Source: G963704535 sp963704535
GTDB lineage: Bacteria; Chloroflexota; Chloroflexia; Chloroflexales; Roseiflexaceae
Direction of reading: 5' to 3'
NCBI GenBank assembly: GCA_963704535.1
Contig: OY969916.1
Span: forward strand, 6,324,001 to 6,388,000
Length of the DNA stretch: 64,000 nucleotides
The notes below the pieces were generated by a model, which saw only the letters and a list, made by a program, of their open reading frames with translations, did no database searches and was not told where the DNA came from. How positions within the stretch are numbered: the stretch's first letter is position 1; each line of letters opens with the position of its first letter. The position numbers and the translations under genes were made by a program. Positions 56,233 to 64,000 of this stretch are shown here, piece by piece.

Positions 56233-57311
56233 AAAAGGTGCTCACATTTCTCGGCACACGCCCGGAGGTTATTAAACTCTCGCCGATGATCCCGCTCCTG
56301 CAAGAACATTTCGCTCATGTGTTGGTCCACTCTGGTCAACATTACTCTGCTGAGATGGATACGGTTTTCTTCCGCGAGCTTAATCTTCCAGCACCTGACT
56401 ACGCACTAGCTGTCGGTTCAGCTCAGCATGGTGAACAGACTGCAAGAATGCTCGCACGTCTTGAGCCGATCTTGCTGAGTGAGCACCCAGATCTCGTGTT
56501 CGTACAAGGCGATACGAATACGACGTTGGCAGGTGGACTTGCCGCCGCTAAACTTGGTATCCCGGTCGCACATTTAGAGGCTGGATGTCGATCGTTTAAT
56601 CGTCGTATGCCCGAGGAGTTGAATCGTGTCGTCGTTGATCACGTATCCACGCTGCTGTTAGCACCCGATGACGTCGCACGCCGCCACCTTCTGGCGGAAG
56701 GACGTACAGATGAACAGATTCAGGTGATTGGCTCTAGCGCCATAGACGCGGTACAACGCAACCGTCACTTCGCCGCATCATCACTTATCCTCGAACGACT
56801 AGAGTTAGTACCCGGAAGCTATCTCACGTTGACTTTGCATCGGGCAGAGAATACAGATCCGGCTCGATTGCCTGGGATTGTGCGGGCGTTGAATGAGATC
56901 GCCTGCTCACGGACAGTTGTCTTTCCTGTCCATCCACGCACCGCAATGGCGCTACGTGAGCAGGAATTGGAGTTGGCCCCGCGCGTGCGCACATGTGCGC
57001 CACTTGGCTACTTAGATATGCTTAAACTCATTGGTCACGCGCAAGCGGTATTAACAGATTCCGGCGGGTTGCAGGAAGAAGCGGCAGCATTAGGAACACC
57101 AGCGTTAATTCTACGAAACGAAACGGAGTGGAGCTATCTTGTGGAGGCCGGTGTCCATGTACTCGTCGGTAATGGCTATGAATCGATCCGGGATGGCGTT
57201 CATACGTGGCTACAGCCAGATGCACTGGCTGCTCTGCGCGCAAAGCAGGCACCTATTTGGCCAGGGGCGAGTGAACGAGCGCTTAACGCCCTCATCGAAC
57301 ATCTTAGATGA
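56229..57311 (+). CDS. wecB: UDP-N-acetylglucosamine 2-epimerase (non-hydrolysing)
   Basis: 360 residues from ATG 56229, which overlaps the upstream stop codon. GTRPEVIKLSPMIPLL at residues 9-24, QGDTNTTLAGGLAAAKL at about 92-108, HLEAGCRSFNRRMPEELNRVVVDH, the catalytic-site LTLHRAENTD and LTDSGGLQEEAAALGTPALILR near 275-295 make the family clear. The usual HRREN is HRAEN here. It converts UDP-GlcNAc to UDP-ManNAc, so ManNAc or a derivative is a likely sugar of the polymer. Confidence 0.93.
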   Translation: MKKVLTFLGTRPEVIKLSPMIPLLQEHFAHVLVHSGQHYSAEMDTVFFRELNLPAPDYALAVGSAQHGEQTARMLARLEPILLSEHPDLVFVQGDTNTTLAGGLAAAKLGIPVAHLEAGCRSFNRRMPEELNRVVVDHVSTLLLAPDDVARRHLLAEGRTDEQIQVIGSSAIDAVQRNRHFAASSLILERLELVPGSYLTLTLHRAENTDPARLPGIVRALNEIACSRTVVFPVHPRTAMALREQELELAPRVRTCAPLGYLDMLKLIGHAQAVLTDSGGLQEEAAALGTPALILRNETEWSYLVEAGVHVLVGNGYESIRDGVHTWLQPDALAALRAKQAPIWPGASERALNALIEHLR

Positions 57312-57439
57312 TCACATCAACTATGAAAGATTCTACCTAATTCTCATCGTCATTGGAGACAACAATGCGACTTCAACACATAAAGAGCCCCTCTGCAAGT
57401 GTACATTCTACCTATCCCGTAACTAAAGGAGTAAATCCT

Positions 57440-57808
57440 ATGCTTATGACCATCATACCGATTCTATTCTCCACTGTCCTGGGGGTGGCCGGACAGCTAC
57501 TGCTGAAACAAGGAATGACGCAAATGGGTGTTTTGCAACTCAGCTTTGCAGCCGTTCCATCGATCCTTTGGCGCATGGCCACCTCGCCCTACGTCATAGG
57601 TGGGCTAATGGTTTACGTCAGCGGCACTTTTTTCTGGTTAATTGTCCTTAATCGAGTGCAGCTAAGTTACGCATACCCATTCGCCAGTCTGAGTTATGTC
57701 TTGATTACATTATCAGCCTGGATTTTACTTCAAGAGGATATTCGACCCCTACGCTGGATAGGAATGTTGGTGATCTGCGCTGGTGTGTTCCTCGTTTCGA
57801 GAAGTTAG
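57440..57808 (+). CDS. SMR/EamA-type small membrane transporter (ArnE/ArnF-like)
   Basis: 122 residues from ATG 57440, AAAGGAG eight bases upstream. Four membrane segments: about 4-22, 45-65, 68-90 and 100-119, with GVAGQLLLKQGMTQMG near the first and YAYPFASLSYVLITLSAWILLQE in the third and fourth. Similar half-size proteins flip polyprenyl-phosphate sugars (ArnE/F). Next to a polyprenol-phosphate sugar synthase-like gene this role is attractive but not shown. Confidence 0.8.
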   Translation: MLMTIIPILFSTVLGVAGQLLLKQGMTQMGVLQLSFAAVPSILWRMATSPYVIGGLMVYVSGTFFWLIVLNRVQLSYAYPFASLSYVLITLSAWILLQEDIRPLRWIGMLVICAGVFLVSRS

Positions 57809-58009
57809 GGAAGCGAATATGTGCGGCGGCTCGGCGAGCTAAAGAAACATTCATTCCTTGTTCACTGGCTTTCATCCCCATGTCAGTCTCCTCTGCTAAA
57901 GTATATTCGCGGGCTGGAGAGCTGCCCCACGTATGAACGGAGGCAACGCATACGTGGGGCAGCCTCCTTATCTCCACCTCTGGCCCGTACCTGATAGAGG
58001 AGCTCAATT
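57809..58009. other. Intergenic region containing long hairpin
   Basis: 201 bases without a gene. A perfect 15-base stem at 57921-57963 is listed separately. Confidence 0.4.
57921..57963 (+). terminator. Perfect 15-base stem in the wecB-FAD oxidoreductase gap
   Basis: GCTGCCCCACGTATG (57921-57935) pairs exactly with CATACGTGGGGCAGC (57949-57963) around a 13-base loop that contains GGAGG. The 3' side is CTCCTTATCTCC, which is complementary to the loop GGAGG. With no T run it could be a terminator or a leader RNA structure for the next gene. Confidence 0.5.
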
Positions 58010-59374
58010 ATGACAACAATAGATATCGTCGGGGGCGGAATTGGGGGACTGGCGCTAGGCTACGAGCTGCTCAAACGTGGTGTCGGCGTCCGCATCTGGG
58101 AACGAGGCACCGAACTTGGCGGTCTCATGGGCCGTACGCGCTTCCCTGAACTGGGCGACGTAGAGGTCGACCGCTACTATCACGCTATCCTGAGTAGTGA
58201 TCGAACCCTTATGCGCCTACTCAACGAACTCGGTCTAACAGATTCGCTGCATGCTGTCACGACGAACATGGGCTTCTTCCACAATAGTAAGCTCTACCCC
58301 ATGTCCACTCCGCTCGATTTCATGCGGTTTCCACCTCTCTCAATCATCGATCGCCTGCGTCTCGCATTAACGATTGTGGCTGCTCGGCGTGTCAAAGATT
58401 GGAACGCGCTTGAACAGGAGCCAGTGATAGATTGGCTAACCCGTCTCGGTGGAAAAGGTCCTGTCGAACATATCTGGAAGCCGTTGCTACGGGCTAAATT
58501 CGATGGCGCTTATGACAATGTACCCGCGACATATATCTGGTCTCGGCTTGTCCGAATGACCGATACGCGCGATAAGACCAGCGCTAAAGAACAAATGTGT
58601 TTCCTAACAGGTGGCTACAATATGCTCGTTCAGGCATTGGCGCGCGCTATCAAAGAGCACGGCGGAAGCATTCATATGGGTACTTCTATCCAACAGATAC
58701 GTGTCGCCGATGGTCGGGTCACTGGATTATCCGTCGCGAATGACGAAATCACCAGTGAAGGAGCAGTTCTTACTTTTCAGACCCCCATCGCCCGTCGTTT
58801 ACTACCTCCCGAAGCAGCTGAAGTAGCGGCACGCTGGAGCAGGCTCGATGAGTACCTTGGGATTGTATGTGTGCTGCTGGTGTTGCGGCGTTCGCTGATA
58901 CCCTATTACACTCTTAATATCACCGATGATCGCATTCCCTTCACTGGTGTGATTGAAACGACAAACCTGATTGATCGTCAGTACACTGGTGGATACCACC
59001 TGGTTTACCTGCCAAAATATATCACCCCAAACAGCCTCTTCGCGCAGATGGACGACAACACTCTACGCCAGACCTTTATGATCTTCTTGCGCGAGATGTT
59101 CCCTGACCTGCAAGAAAGTGATGTGGCAGCAGTGAGGATCGGACGAGAGCGTTATGTCGAACCTCTACATCCGGTCGGTCAGACAGATGCCATTCCACCG
59201 ATAGTATCAGATATTGCTGGTCTCTACCTCGTGAACAGTGCTCAGATTTACCCTCAGCTCACGAATGGCGAGTCAGTTGTGGCACATGCGGAGCACGCAG
59301 CCGGCGAGATCTCGAAGGCTCATGATGACATCACGCTCCAAGCTCGAGAAATGACATTAAAAGGAACTGCATAA
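58010..59374 (+). CDS. FAD-dependent amine-oxidase-fold oxidoreductase (protoporphyrinogen oxidase/UGM-like)
   Basis: 454 residues. The dinucleotide motif is IVGGGIGGLALGYELLKRG (residues 6-24), followed by the family segment ERGTELGGLMGRTRF. Then come DVEVDRYYHAILSSD, LLRAKFDGAYDNVPATYIWSRL and a C-terminal FAD contact LYLVNSAQIYPQLTNGESVV. This group is common in exopolysaccharide clusters, where it is annotated as an FAD-dependent oxidoreductase of unknown substrate. A UDP-sugar or lipid-carrier oxidation is possible. The sequence starts just after the hairpin at 57921-57963. Confidence 0.85.
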   Translation: MTTIDIVGGGIGGLALGYELLKRGVGVRIWERGTELGGLMGRTRFPELGDVEVDRYYHAILSSDRTLMRLLNELGLTDSLHAVTTNMGFFHNSKLYPMSTPLDFMRFPPLSIIDRLRLALTIVAARRVKDWNALEQEPVIDWLTRLGGKGPVEHIWKPLLRAKFDGAYDNVPATYIWSRLVRMTDTRDKTSAKEQMCFLTGGYNMLVQALARAIKEHGGSIHMGTSIQQIRVADGRVTGLSVANDEITSEGAVLTFQTPIARRLLPPEAAEVAARWSRLDEYLGIVCVLLVLRRSLIPYYTLNITDDRIPFTGVIETTNLIDRQYTGGYHLVYLPKYITPNSLFAQMDDNTLRQTFMIFLREMFPDLQESDVAAVRIGRERYVEPLHPVGQTDAIPPIVSDIAGLYLVNSAQIYPQLTNGESVVAHAEHAAGEISKAHDDITLQAREMTLKGTA

Positions 59375-59455
59375 GGCCCAAGAACTAGATTCAGGTAGCA
59401 CTCTACGAGCTTCAACAGCGCATGTACCATCCTGAAAGGCAGTGTAAGATCTATA

Positions 59456-60922
59456 ATGAGTTTTTTTGAGGGCTCTATCACCAATGTACGACCACGTAGT
59501 GCGGTGCGTCGCCAAGAGCACCGCCTTTTAATCGCCGGTCTACTATTGACGGACATATGCGTGGTTGTGATAAGCTTCACACTAGCTTATGCGGTCCGTT
59601 TCTGGTTCGGGCGTTCGATCTTTGACGAAGGCTCTATTAAACCTGATTTTTACGCTCTACTGGTTAGCTTGCTCATCCCTGGATATCTGGCGTTATTTCA
59701 TATTTATGGCCTGTACAACCGAGCTAATCTCCTTGGTGGAACTACTGAATATGCACGGCTCTTCAACGCTGTTACGATCGGGCTAGTGCTACTGATGTTT
59801 GTCAGCTTCATCCAGCCTGCATTCGTAGTTGCGCGCGGATGGTTATTATCTGCATGGGCCTTGATGATCCTTTTTGGTATCATTAGTCGTTTTATCGTGC
59901 GCCGCATCGTTTACATGCAGCGCCAGGATGGCTATTTTCTCGACCGAACATTGGTTGTTGGAGCCAACCCCGAAGGTATGGCCGTCGCCGAGCAACTCCT
60001 ACAAGCGAAGACATCAGGTGCTCATATTATTGGATTTATCGATGATTACCTGTCTATCGGAAGTGAGCCGCTCCCCGGAGTTGCCGTACTAGGTAATTCT
60101 GCTGCTTTCGCAGCACTGGTAGCCTTACAGGAGATCGATACCGTCGTTATCGCCAATACGGCAATCACCCGTGAACGGCTGCTCAGCGTGTACAGTGCCC
60201 TTGACGCATTACAAGATATCGAAGTACGGCTGGCATCCGGCCTGTTCGAGTTACTTACTACTGGCATACGCGTACGCGAGGAGGGCTTTGTTCCGTTAAT
60301 TGTGTTGAATAAGACCCGTATCACCGGGATTCACCTGTTGTGTAAGACAGCGCTAGACTATGTGGCCTCTATGGCCGCAATAACCATATTCCTGCCCATA
60401 CTCGTGATATTAACAATCTTGATCTGGCGGGATTCCCCCGGCCCGGTTATTTACCGTCGTCGCGTCGTCGGCCAGGGCAAGCAGGAGTTCGACGCCTTCA
60501 AATTTCGAACTATGTATATTGACGGGGATAAACGACTGACCCCAGCACAACAGCATGAGTTGGAGAGTTATGGCAAGCTCAAGCATGATCCGCGCGTCAC
60601 CAAAATTGGCGCATTCCTCCGTCGCTACAGTCTCGATGAGCTACCACAGCTCCTCAATGTGCTGCGTGGGGAGATGAGCCTGATTGGGCCACGTATGATT
60701 ACACTGAAGGAACTGGAGAAGTTCGGCAAGTGGCAGCATAATCTGGCGACAGTTAAGCCAGGACTAACCGGTCTATGGCAAGTGAGTGGACGCAGCGATC
60801 TCTCGTATGAGGATCGGGTGCGCCTGGATATGCACTATATTCGTAACCACTCCATCTGGCTGGACATCCAGATTCTCTTCCAAACGATCCCTGCACTTCT
60901 GTTTGGACGTGGTGCATACTGA
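59456..60922 (+). CDS. Initiating polyprenyl-phosphate sugar-1-phosphate transferase (WbaP/WcaJ-like)
   Basis: 488 residues. Four N-terminal membrane segments (about 25-48, 62-82, 100-122, 130-150) are followed by a Rossmann-like CoA-binding-type domain (about 160-270, TLVVGANPEGMAVAEQLL). A fifth segment lies near 300-322, before the catalytic domain. Its motifs are VIYRRRVVGQGKQEFDAFKFRTMY, YSLDELPQLLNVLRGEMSLIGPR with the Asp-Glu catalytic pair, and VKPGLTGLWQVSGRSDLSYEDRVRLD. It loads the first sugar phosphate onto undecaprenyl phosphate, starting each repeat unit. Confidence 0.93.
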   Translation: MSFFEGSITNVRPRSAVRRQEHRLLIAGLLLTDICVVVISFTLAYAVRFWFGRSIFDEGSIKPDFYALLVSLLIPGYLALFHIYGLYNRANLLGGTTEYARLFNAVTIGLVLLMFVSFIQPAFVVARGWLLSAWALMILFGIISRFIVRRIVYMQRQDGYFLDRTLVVGANPEGMAVAEQLLQAKTSGAHIIGFIDDYLSIGSEPLPGVAVLGNSAAFAALVALQEIDTVVIANTAITRERLLSVYSALDALQDIEVRLASGLFELLTTGIRVREEGFVPLIVLNKTRITGIHLLCKTALDYVASMAAITIFLPILVILTILIWRDSPGPVIYRRRVVGQGKQEFDAFKFRTMYIDGDKRLTPAQQHELESYGKLKHDPRVTKIGAFLRRYSLDELPQLLNVLRGEMSLIGPRMITLKELEKFGKWQHNLATVKPGLTGLWQVSGRSDLSYEDRVRLDMHYIRNHSIWLDIQILFQTIPALLFGRGAY

Positions 60923-60952
60923 AATCTTGATATCTATGCGGTGGAGCATGCT

Positions 60953-62038
60953 ATGACAAAAATTTTGCGCGCGGCCGTGATTGGCGCTGGAAGTATGGGT
61001 CGTAACCACGCTCGCGTCTATGCGGAGATGGATGACGTCGATCTCGTCGCAGTTGCCGACCCTACCTCTGAGGTGCTCGCGAAAGTTGCCCAGCGCCATC
61101 GCGTTCGCACTTATACGCACTACCACGATATGCTCGATCGCGAACAACTGGATCTTGTTTCGATCGCCGTTCCTACGGAGCAGCATTTTGCTGTAGCCTG
61201 CGATACTCTGCGAGCTCAAGTTCCCACGCTCGTGGAAAAACCAATTGCCGCAACTGTTGCCGAAGGGGCGGCCTTGGTGGCACTCGCGCGGGAAGTCGGC
61301 GTTATGCTTACAATTGGACACATCGAGCGTTTCAATCCGGCCATTATTGCACTCAAGGGTCAGCTTGAACTTGGGGCACTCGGGAGAGTCTACCAGATCC
61401 ATGTTCGCCGGATTGGGCCTTTCCCTGCGCGCATTAAAGATGTGGGTGTCGTCGTCGACCTGGCAACCCACGATCTCAATATCATGCACTACCTGACTGA
61501 CTCGCACGTTACGCAACTCCACGCCGAGGTTGGCCAGCGTTTACACACCGCTCACGAAGATTTACTCTCAGCGGTATTGCGCTTCGAGAATGACATCATC
61601 GGCGTGCTCGATATCAATTGGCTTGCTCCGACGAAAGTGCGCGAGCTCTCCGTGATCGGACAACGTGGGATGTTCGTAGCCAATTATCTGACTCAGGATC
61701 TCGTGCTCTACGAAAATGATGCTGTGCCTCAAGGGAACGACTGGCATGAACTTGCGGTGTTGGGCGTCTCAGAAGGACGTATGATCCGCTTCAAAGTCAA
61801 TAAGAGGGAACCTCTGCGCGAGGAGTTGGAGGCATTCGTCAATGCGGTACGGCATCGCCGTGAAGCGCCGGTACGTGGGGAGGACGGCCTTTTAGCCTTA
61901 TCAATTGCACAGAAACTGGTCGATGCCGGTACGACCGGTGAAACGCTTCTGGTCAACAGCGCAAACTTGCAACCGCTCTTCCACAATACGAACGATCAGT
62001 CTCCAACAATGCCTGCGTTGCTTGCAACTAATCTTTAG
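60953..62038 (+). CDS. Gfo/Idh/MocA family dehydrogenase, UDP-GlcNAc/UDP-sugar 3-dehydrogenase-like
   Basis: 361 residues from ATG 60953 (GGAG seven bases upstream). AAVIGAGSMGRNHARVYAEM forms the NAD site, PTLVEKPIAATVAEGAAL holds the EKP lysine (about residue 95) and MLTIGHIERFNPAI near 121 is typical of WlbA-like UDP-sugar 3-dehydrogenases. VVDLATHDLNIMHYL carries the active-site His-Asp. With WecB in the same locus it may make an oxidised or diamino sugar, though no matching aminotransferase is seen in this window. It ends the locus. Confidence 0.88.
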   Translation: MTKILRAAVIGAGSMGRNHARVYAEMDDVDLVAVADPTSEVLAKVAQRHRVRTYTHYHDMLDREQLDLVSIAVPTEQHFAVACDTLRAQVPTLVEKPIAATVAEGAALVALAREVGVMLTIGHIERFNPAIIALKGQLELGALGRVYQIHVRRIGPFPARIKDVGVVVDLATHDLNIMHYLTDSHVTQLHAEVGQRLHTAHEDLLSAVLRFENDIIGVLDINWLAPTKVRELSVIGQRGMFVANYLTQDLVLYENDAVPQGNDWHELAVLGVSEGRMIRFKVNKREPLREELEAFVNAVRHRREAPVRGEDGLLALSIAQKLVDAGTTGETLLVNSANLQPLFHNTNDQSPTMPALLATNL

Positions 62039-62040
62039 CT

Positions 62041-62143
62041 TTTAGAAACCATTTGAAAAGGGTATTGTCTCACCTACGATCCGTGGTGGAAAGGGGGTTC
62101 TTGAGGGACGGCCCCTCAAACTCCCTTTCAAACAGTTTCCTAG
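62041..62143. repeat. Family A palindromic repeat after the polysaccharide locus
   Basis: TTTAGAAACCATTTGAAAAGG and CCTTTCAAACAGTTTCCTAG ends, GTGGTGGAAAG and core TTGAGGGACGGCCCCTCAA. It directly touches a family B repeat. Confidence 0.82.
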
Positions 62144-62258
62144 ACAAGGTTTCGGGCAGCGCCATTCTTCTTTGCAATGTGAGAGGGGGTAACTGAGGGG
62201 GCAGCCCTCTCAGTTACCCCCTTTTTCTCCAGAACCGTAAAGCACCAAAGAACCTTAC
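62142..62258. repeat. Family B palindromic repeat, copy 3
   Basis: AGACAAGGTTTCGGGCAGCG, TTGCAATGTGAG, core CTGAGGGGGCAGCCCTCTCAG and CCAGAACCGTAAAGCACC. Same order of blocks as copies at 4428 and 12762. Confidence 0.82.
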
Positions 62259-62305
62259 TCCTGCCCCTTGCCCTCCCGCCAAGCCTCGACGGTACTTCAA
62301 CTTAC

Positions 62306-62334
62306 TTGCCCACTACGGTACGATCTAGTATCAT
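62306..62334 (+). promoter_or_regulatory. Promoter of the DRTGG/Pta-like gene
   Basis: TTGCCC at 62306-62311, 17 bases, TATCAT at 62329-62334, 45 bases before the start codon. Confidence 0.5.
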
Positions 62335-62379
62335 AGGCGAGAATGCTTTGCTCTGTAGGGCATGCTAAGGAGTTTTTCC

Positions 62380-63450
62380 ATGGCGACTCTCTATGTAGCC
62401 TCAACTGAGACGTTTGTCGGGAAAAGTGCTGTCTGCGTCGGCTTATTGGACCGGGCGCAACGTGATGGATTTATCACCGGCTATATGAAGCCCGTTAGTG
62501 TCTCGGTAGCACATACTGAGGGCACAGTGCTCGATGAGGATGCCGCGTTCATTCGTCAACATTTCAGTCTGCCAGACCCGATCGAGCGGATAGCTCCGGT
62601 GTTGGTAACACATGGCGTAGTTGAACGTATTATGCGCGGGCAAGGGGCCGACTTTTCAAGACGCCTACGTGAGGCTTACGTCGCCGTCTCACGGAATAAA
62701 GACTTCGTGGTGCTCGAAGGCGCGAATCATTGGGCAGAAGGTTCAGTCGTCGACCTTTCGGCAGATCAGGTCTCGGATATACTCCAAGCTCCAGTGCTGC
62801 TGATCACGCGCTATCGTACCATGCTCACACTCGACGCGATTCTCGCCGTCCAACGCTACCTAGGCGATCGGTTGCTCGGTGTTTTAATCAATCAAATCGA
62901 CGAACCACAACTGGACTTTGTCAATTCAAGAGTGACGCCTTTTCTGGAGAAGAGCGGCATCCCGGTTTTCGCTGCGCTTGTGCAAGACCCTCAGTTGGCC
63001 GGCGTCACTGTCGCAGATCTCCATGAGCACCTTGGCGGCCAGTTGATCGGTAGCCAGAGCTGGGCAGATAAACTCGTCGAGCACTTGTTGATTGGCGCGA
63101 TGGGTGCCGAGTTCGCCCGGACACACTTCCGCCGCAGGAATAATAAAGCCGTCTTCACTGGGGGCGATCGGATCGATATACAGCTCGCCGCCCTTGAGAC
63201 ATCGACCTCGGTGTTGGTGTTGACCGGCAATATTCGTCCTGCACCAAACGTGATCGATCAGGCTGAAGAGCATCAGGTGCCGATCATTATGGTAGCTGAC
63301 GACACGCTGACGACGGTCGAGCGCGCCGAAGGTATTTTTGGCCATATCCGTTTCAAGCAAGCCGCCAAAATCGCTCGCTTTACCGCGTTGCTCGACCAAA
63401 ACTTCGATTTTGGCCGGCTCTATGATCAGCTTGGTATGGTTGTCGGATAA
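62380..63450 (+). CDS. BioD-like/DRTGG-domain protein (phosphotransacetylase-associated family)
   Basis: 356 residues from ATG 62380; AAGGAG stands nine bases upstream. The N-terminal domain (about 1-210) is a dethiobiotin synthetase-like P-loop fold, STETFVGKSAVCVGLL, DFVVLEGANHW and VLLITRYRTMLTLD. The DRTGG domain (about 215-330) has GGDRIDIQLAALETSTSVLVLTGN and VPIIMVADDTLTTVERAE. This matches the N-terminal half of some phosphate acetyltransferases and free-standing relatives; the Pta catalytic domain itself is absent. The role may be regulatory, sensing a nucleotide. It is 92 bases before enolase. Confidence 0.88.
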   Translation: MATLYVASTETFVGKSAVCVGLLDRAQRDGFITGYMKPVSVSVAHTEGTVLDEDAAFIRQHFSLPDPIERIAPVLVTHGVVERIMRGQGADFSRRLREAYVAVSRNKDFVVLEGANHWAEGSVVDLSADQVSDILQAPVLLITRYRTMLTLDAILAVQRYLGDRLLGVLINQIDEPQLDFVNSRVTPFLEKSGIPVFAALVQDPQLAGVTVADLHEHLGGQLIGSQSWADKLVEHLLIGAMGAEFARTHFRRRNNKAVFTGGDRIDIQLAALETSTSVLVLTGNIRPAPNVIDQAEEHQVPIIMVADDTLTTVERAEGIFGHIRFKQAAKIARFTALLDQNFDFGRLYDQLGMVVG

Positions 63451-63542
63451 TGTGGTAACTATTACGAAAAGAAGAGATGGACGCGGTTGTCCCTTTTTCT
63501 ATTTCACGATGGTTATCGCTTGTGTAAAGTAAAGGGGACGTA

Positions 63543-64000
63543 ATGAGTACGCTCATTGAGGAGATCACTGCACGCGAGGTGCTTGACTCGCGCGGCAACC
63601 CAACCGTCGAAGTAGATGTACGACTCGAAAGTGGTGATATTGGCCGGGCGTTGGTGCCATCAGGAGCTTCGACCGGCGCGCACGAGGCATTGGAGCTACG
63701 TGACGACGACAAGAGCTATTATGGCGGCAAAGGGGTTCTGCGAGCGGTCGAGAACGCCAATACGACGATCGCCGAGGCATTGATTGGTCTCGATGCGATC
63801 GATCAAATCGGGATTGATCGCGAGTTGATCGAGCTTGACGGGACCGAGACGAAAAGCAAGCTCGGCGCAAATGCGATCCTGGGTGTCTCTTTGGCCTGTG
63901 CAAAGGCAGCGGCGGCGGCGCTTGGCCTGCCACTCTATCGGTACGTCGGCGGGGCCTATGCTCACGTATTACCAGTCCCAATGCTGAACATTCTGAATGG
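63543..64000 (+). CDS. eno: Enolase, 5' part (cut by window edge)
   Basis: From ATG 63543 (AAAGGGGACG upstream) the frame is open to the window end, 152 codons of about 430. MSTLIEEITAREVLDSRGNPTVEVDV, VPSGASTGAHEALELRDDD, GVLRAVENAN, LDGTETKSKLGANAILGVSLA and LYRYVGGAYAHVLPVPMLNILNG are standard for enolase, including the flexible SGAST loop that closes on the substrate. It converts 2-phosphoglycerate to phosphoenolpyruvate. A short GGAC/GTCC hairpin with a CTTTTTC tail at 63479-63505 may end the previous gene. Confidence 0.97.
   Translation, partial: MSTLIEEITAREVLDSRGNPTVEVDVRLESGDIGRALVPSGASTGAHEALELRDDDKSYYGGKGVLRAVENANTTIAEALIGLDAIDQIGIDRELIELDGTETKSKLGANAILGVSLACAKAAAAALGLPLYRYVGGAYAHVLPVPMLNILN

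Overview
The window is a chromosomal segment from a high-GC bacterium, most likely a member of the Chloroflexota (Chloroflexia / Roseiflexus-like lineage). This is an inference from protein style: GT39-type membrane glycosyltransferases with a C-terminal beta domain, fused co-polymerase proteins, secreted proteins ending in a short Tyr-Leu/Ile-Pro-rich tail, and many short tandem and palindromic repeats between genes. No rRNA, tRNA or CRISPR array was recognised.

Positions 1-31.6 kb are a mosaic of small, mostly unrelated housekeeping and accessory genes on both strands. They include GrpB-like, DinB-like (frameshifted), YceI, a two-domain VOC dioxygenase with a carboxylesterase (a pairing like mhqO/mhqD), DUF1360, a pyridine nucleotide-disulfide oxidoreductase, MurT-like ligase, a vWA lipoprotein, LhgO, KptA, a Gfo/Idh/MocA oxidoreductase, a two-component system followed by a solute-binding lipoprotein, an IMPACT/YigZ operon, a GT39-like transferase, a GAF/PAS histidine kinase, PurA, a glutaredoxin, a secreted protein and an orphan ParA-like protein. 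The intergenic spaces carry several repeat families: heptanucleotide arrays, palindromic elements with TTGAGGGGGC cores (families A and B), and a mobile MITE-like element with terminal inverted repeats. Three conserved genes (MurT-like, the sensor kinase, the GT39 transferase) carry heptamer arrays inside their reading frames.

Positions 32-62 kb are one long plus-strand exopolysaccharide / surface-glycan locus. It starts with a heptose-7-phosphate kinase-like GHMP kinase and a heptose bisphosphatase-like HAD protein. It continues with a Wzz/Wzc-like co-polymerase, an acyltransferase, a cobalamin-type radical SAM protein, six glycosyltransferases (GT2 and GT4), a Wzx flippase, a GT39-type protein and a Wzy/WaaL polymerase. 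Then come three large exported surface proteins (BNR-repeat, NodB-like with a Thr/Pro stalk, Calx-beta), WecB epimerase, an SMR-type transporter, an FAD oxidoreductase, the WbaP-like initiating phosphoglycosyltransferase and a sugar dehydrogenase. Together these form a fairly complete Wzx/Wzy-type pathway. The part from about 46 to 59 kb looks clearly richer in A+T than the left side, which suggests acquisition or different history. The right end holds a DRTGG/Pta-like protein and the start of enolase.

The most notable signals are: a shared TTCAGC direct-repeat box with identical spacing in front of the response regulator gene and the solute-binding protein gene; in-frame heptamer expansions in conserved enzymes; a MITE with a clean target-site duplication and a stem kept by compensatory changes; and a ParA-like protein with Asn in place of the Walker B Asp plus a zinc ribbon, followed by a small partner gene.
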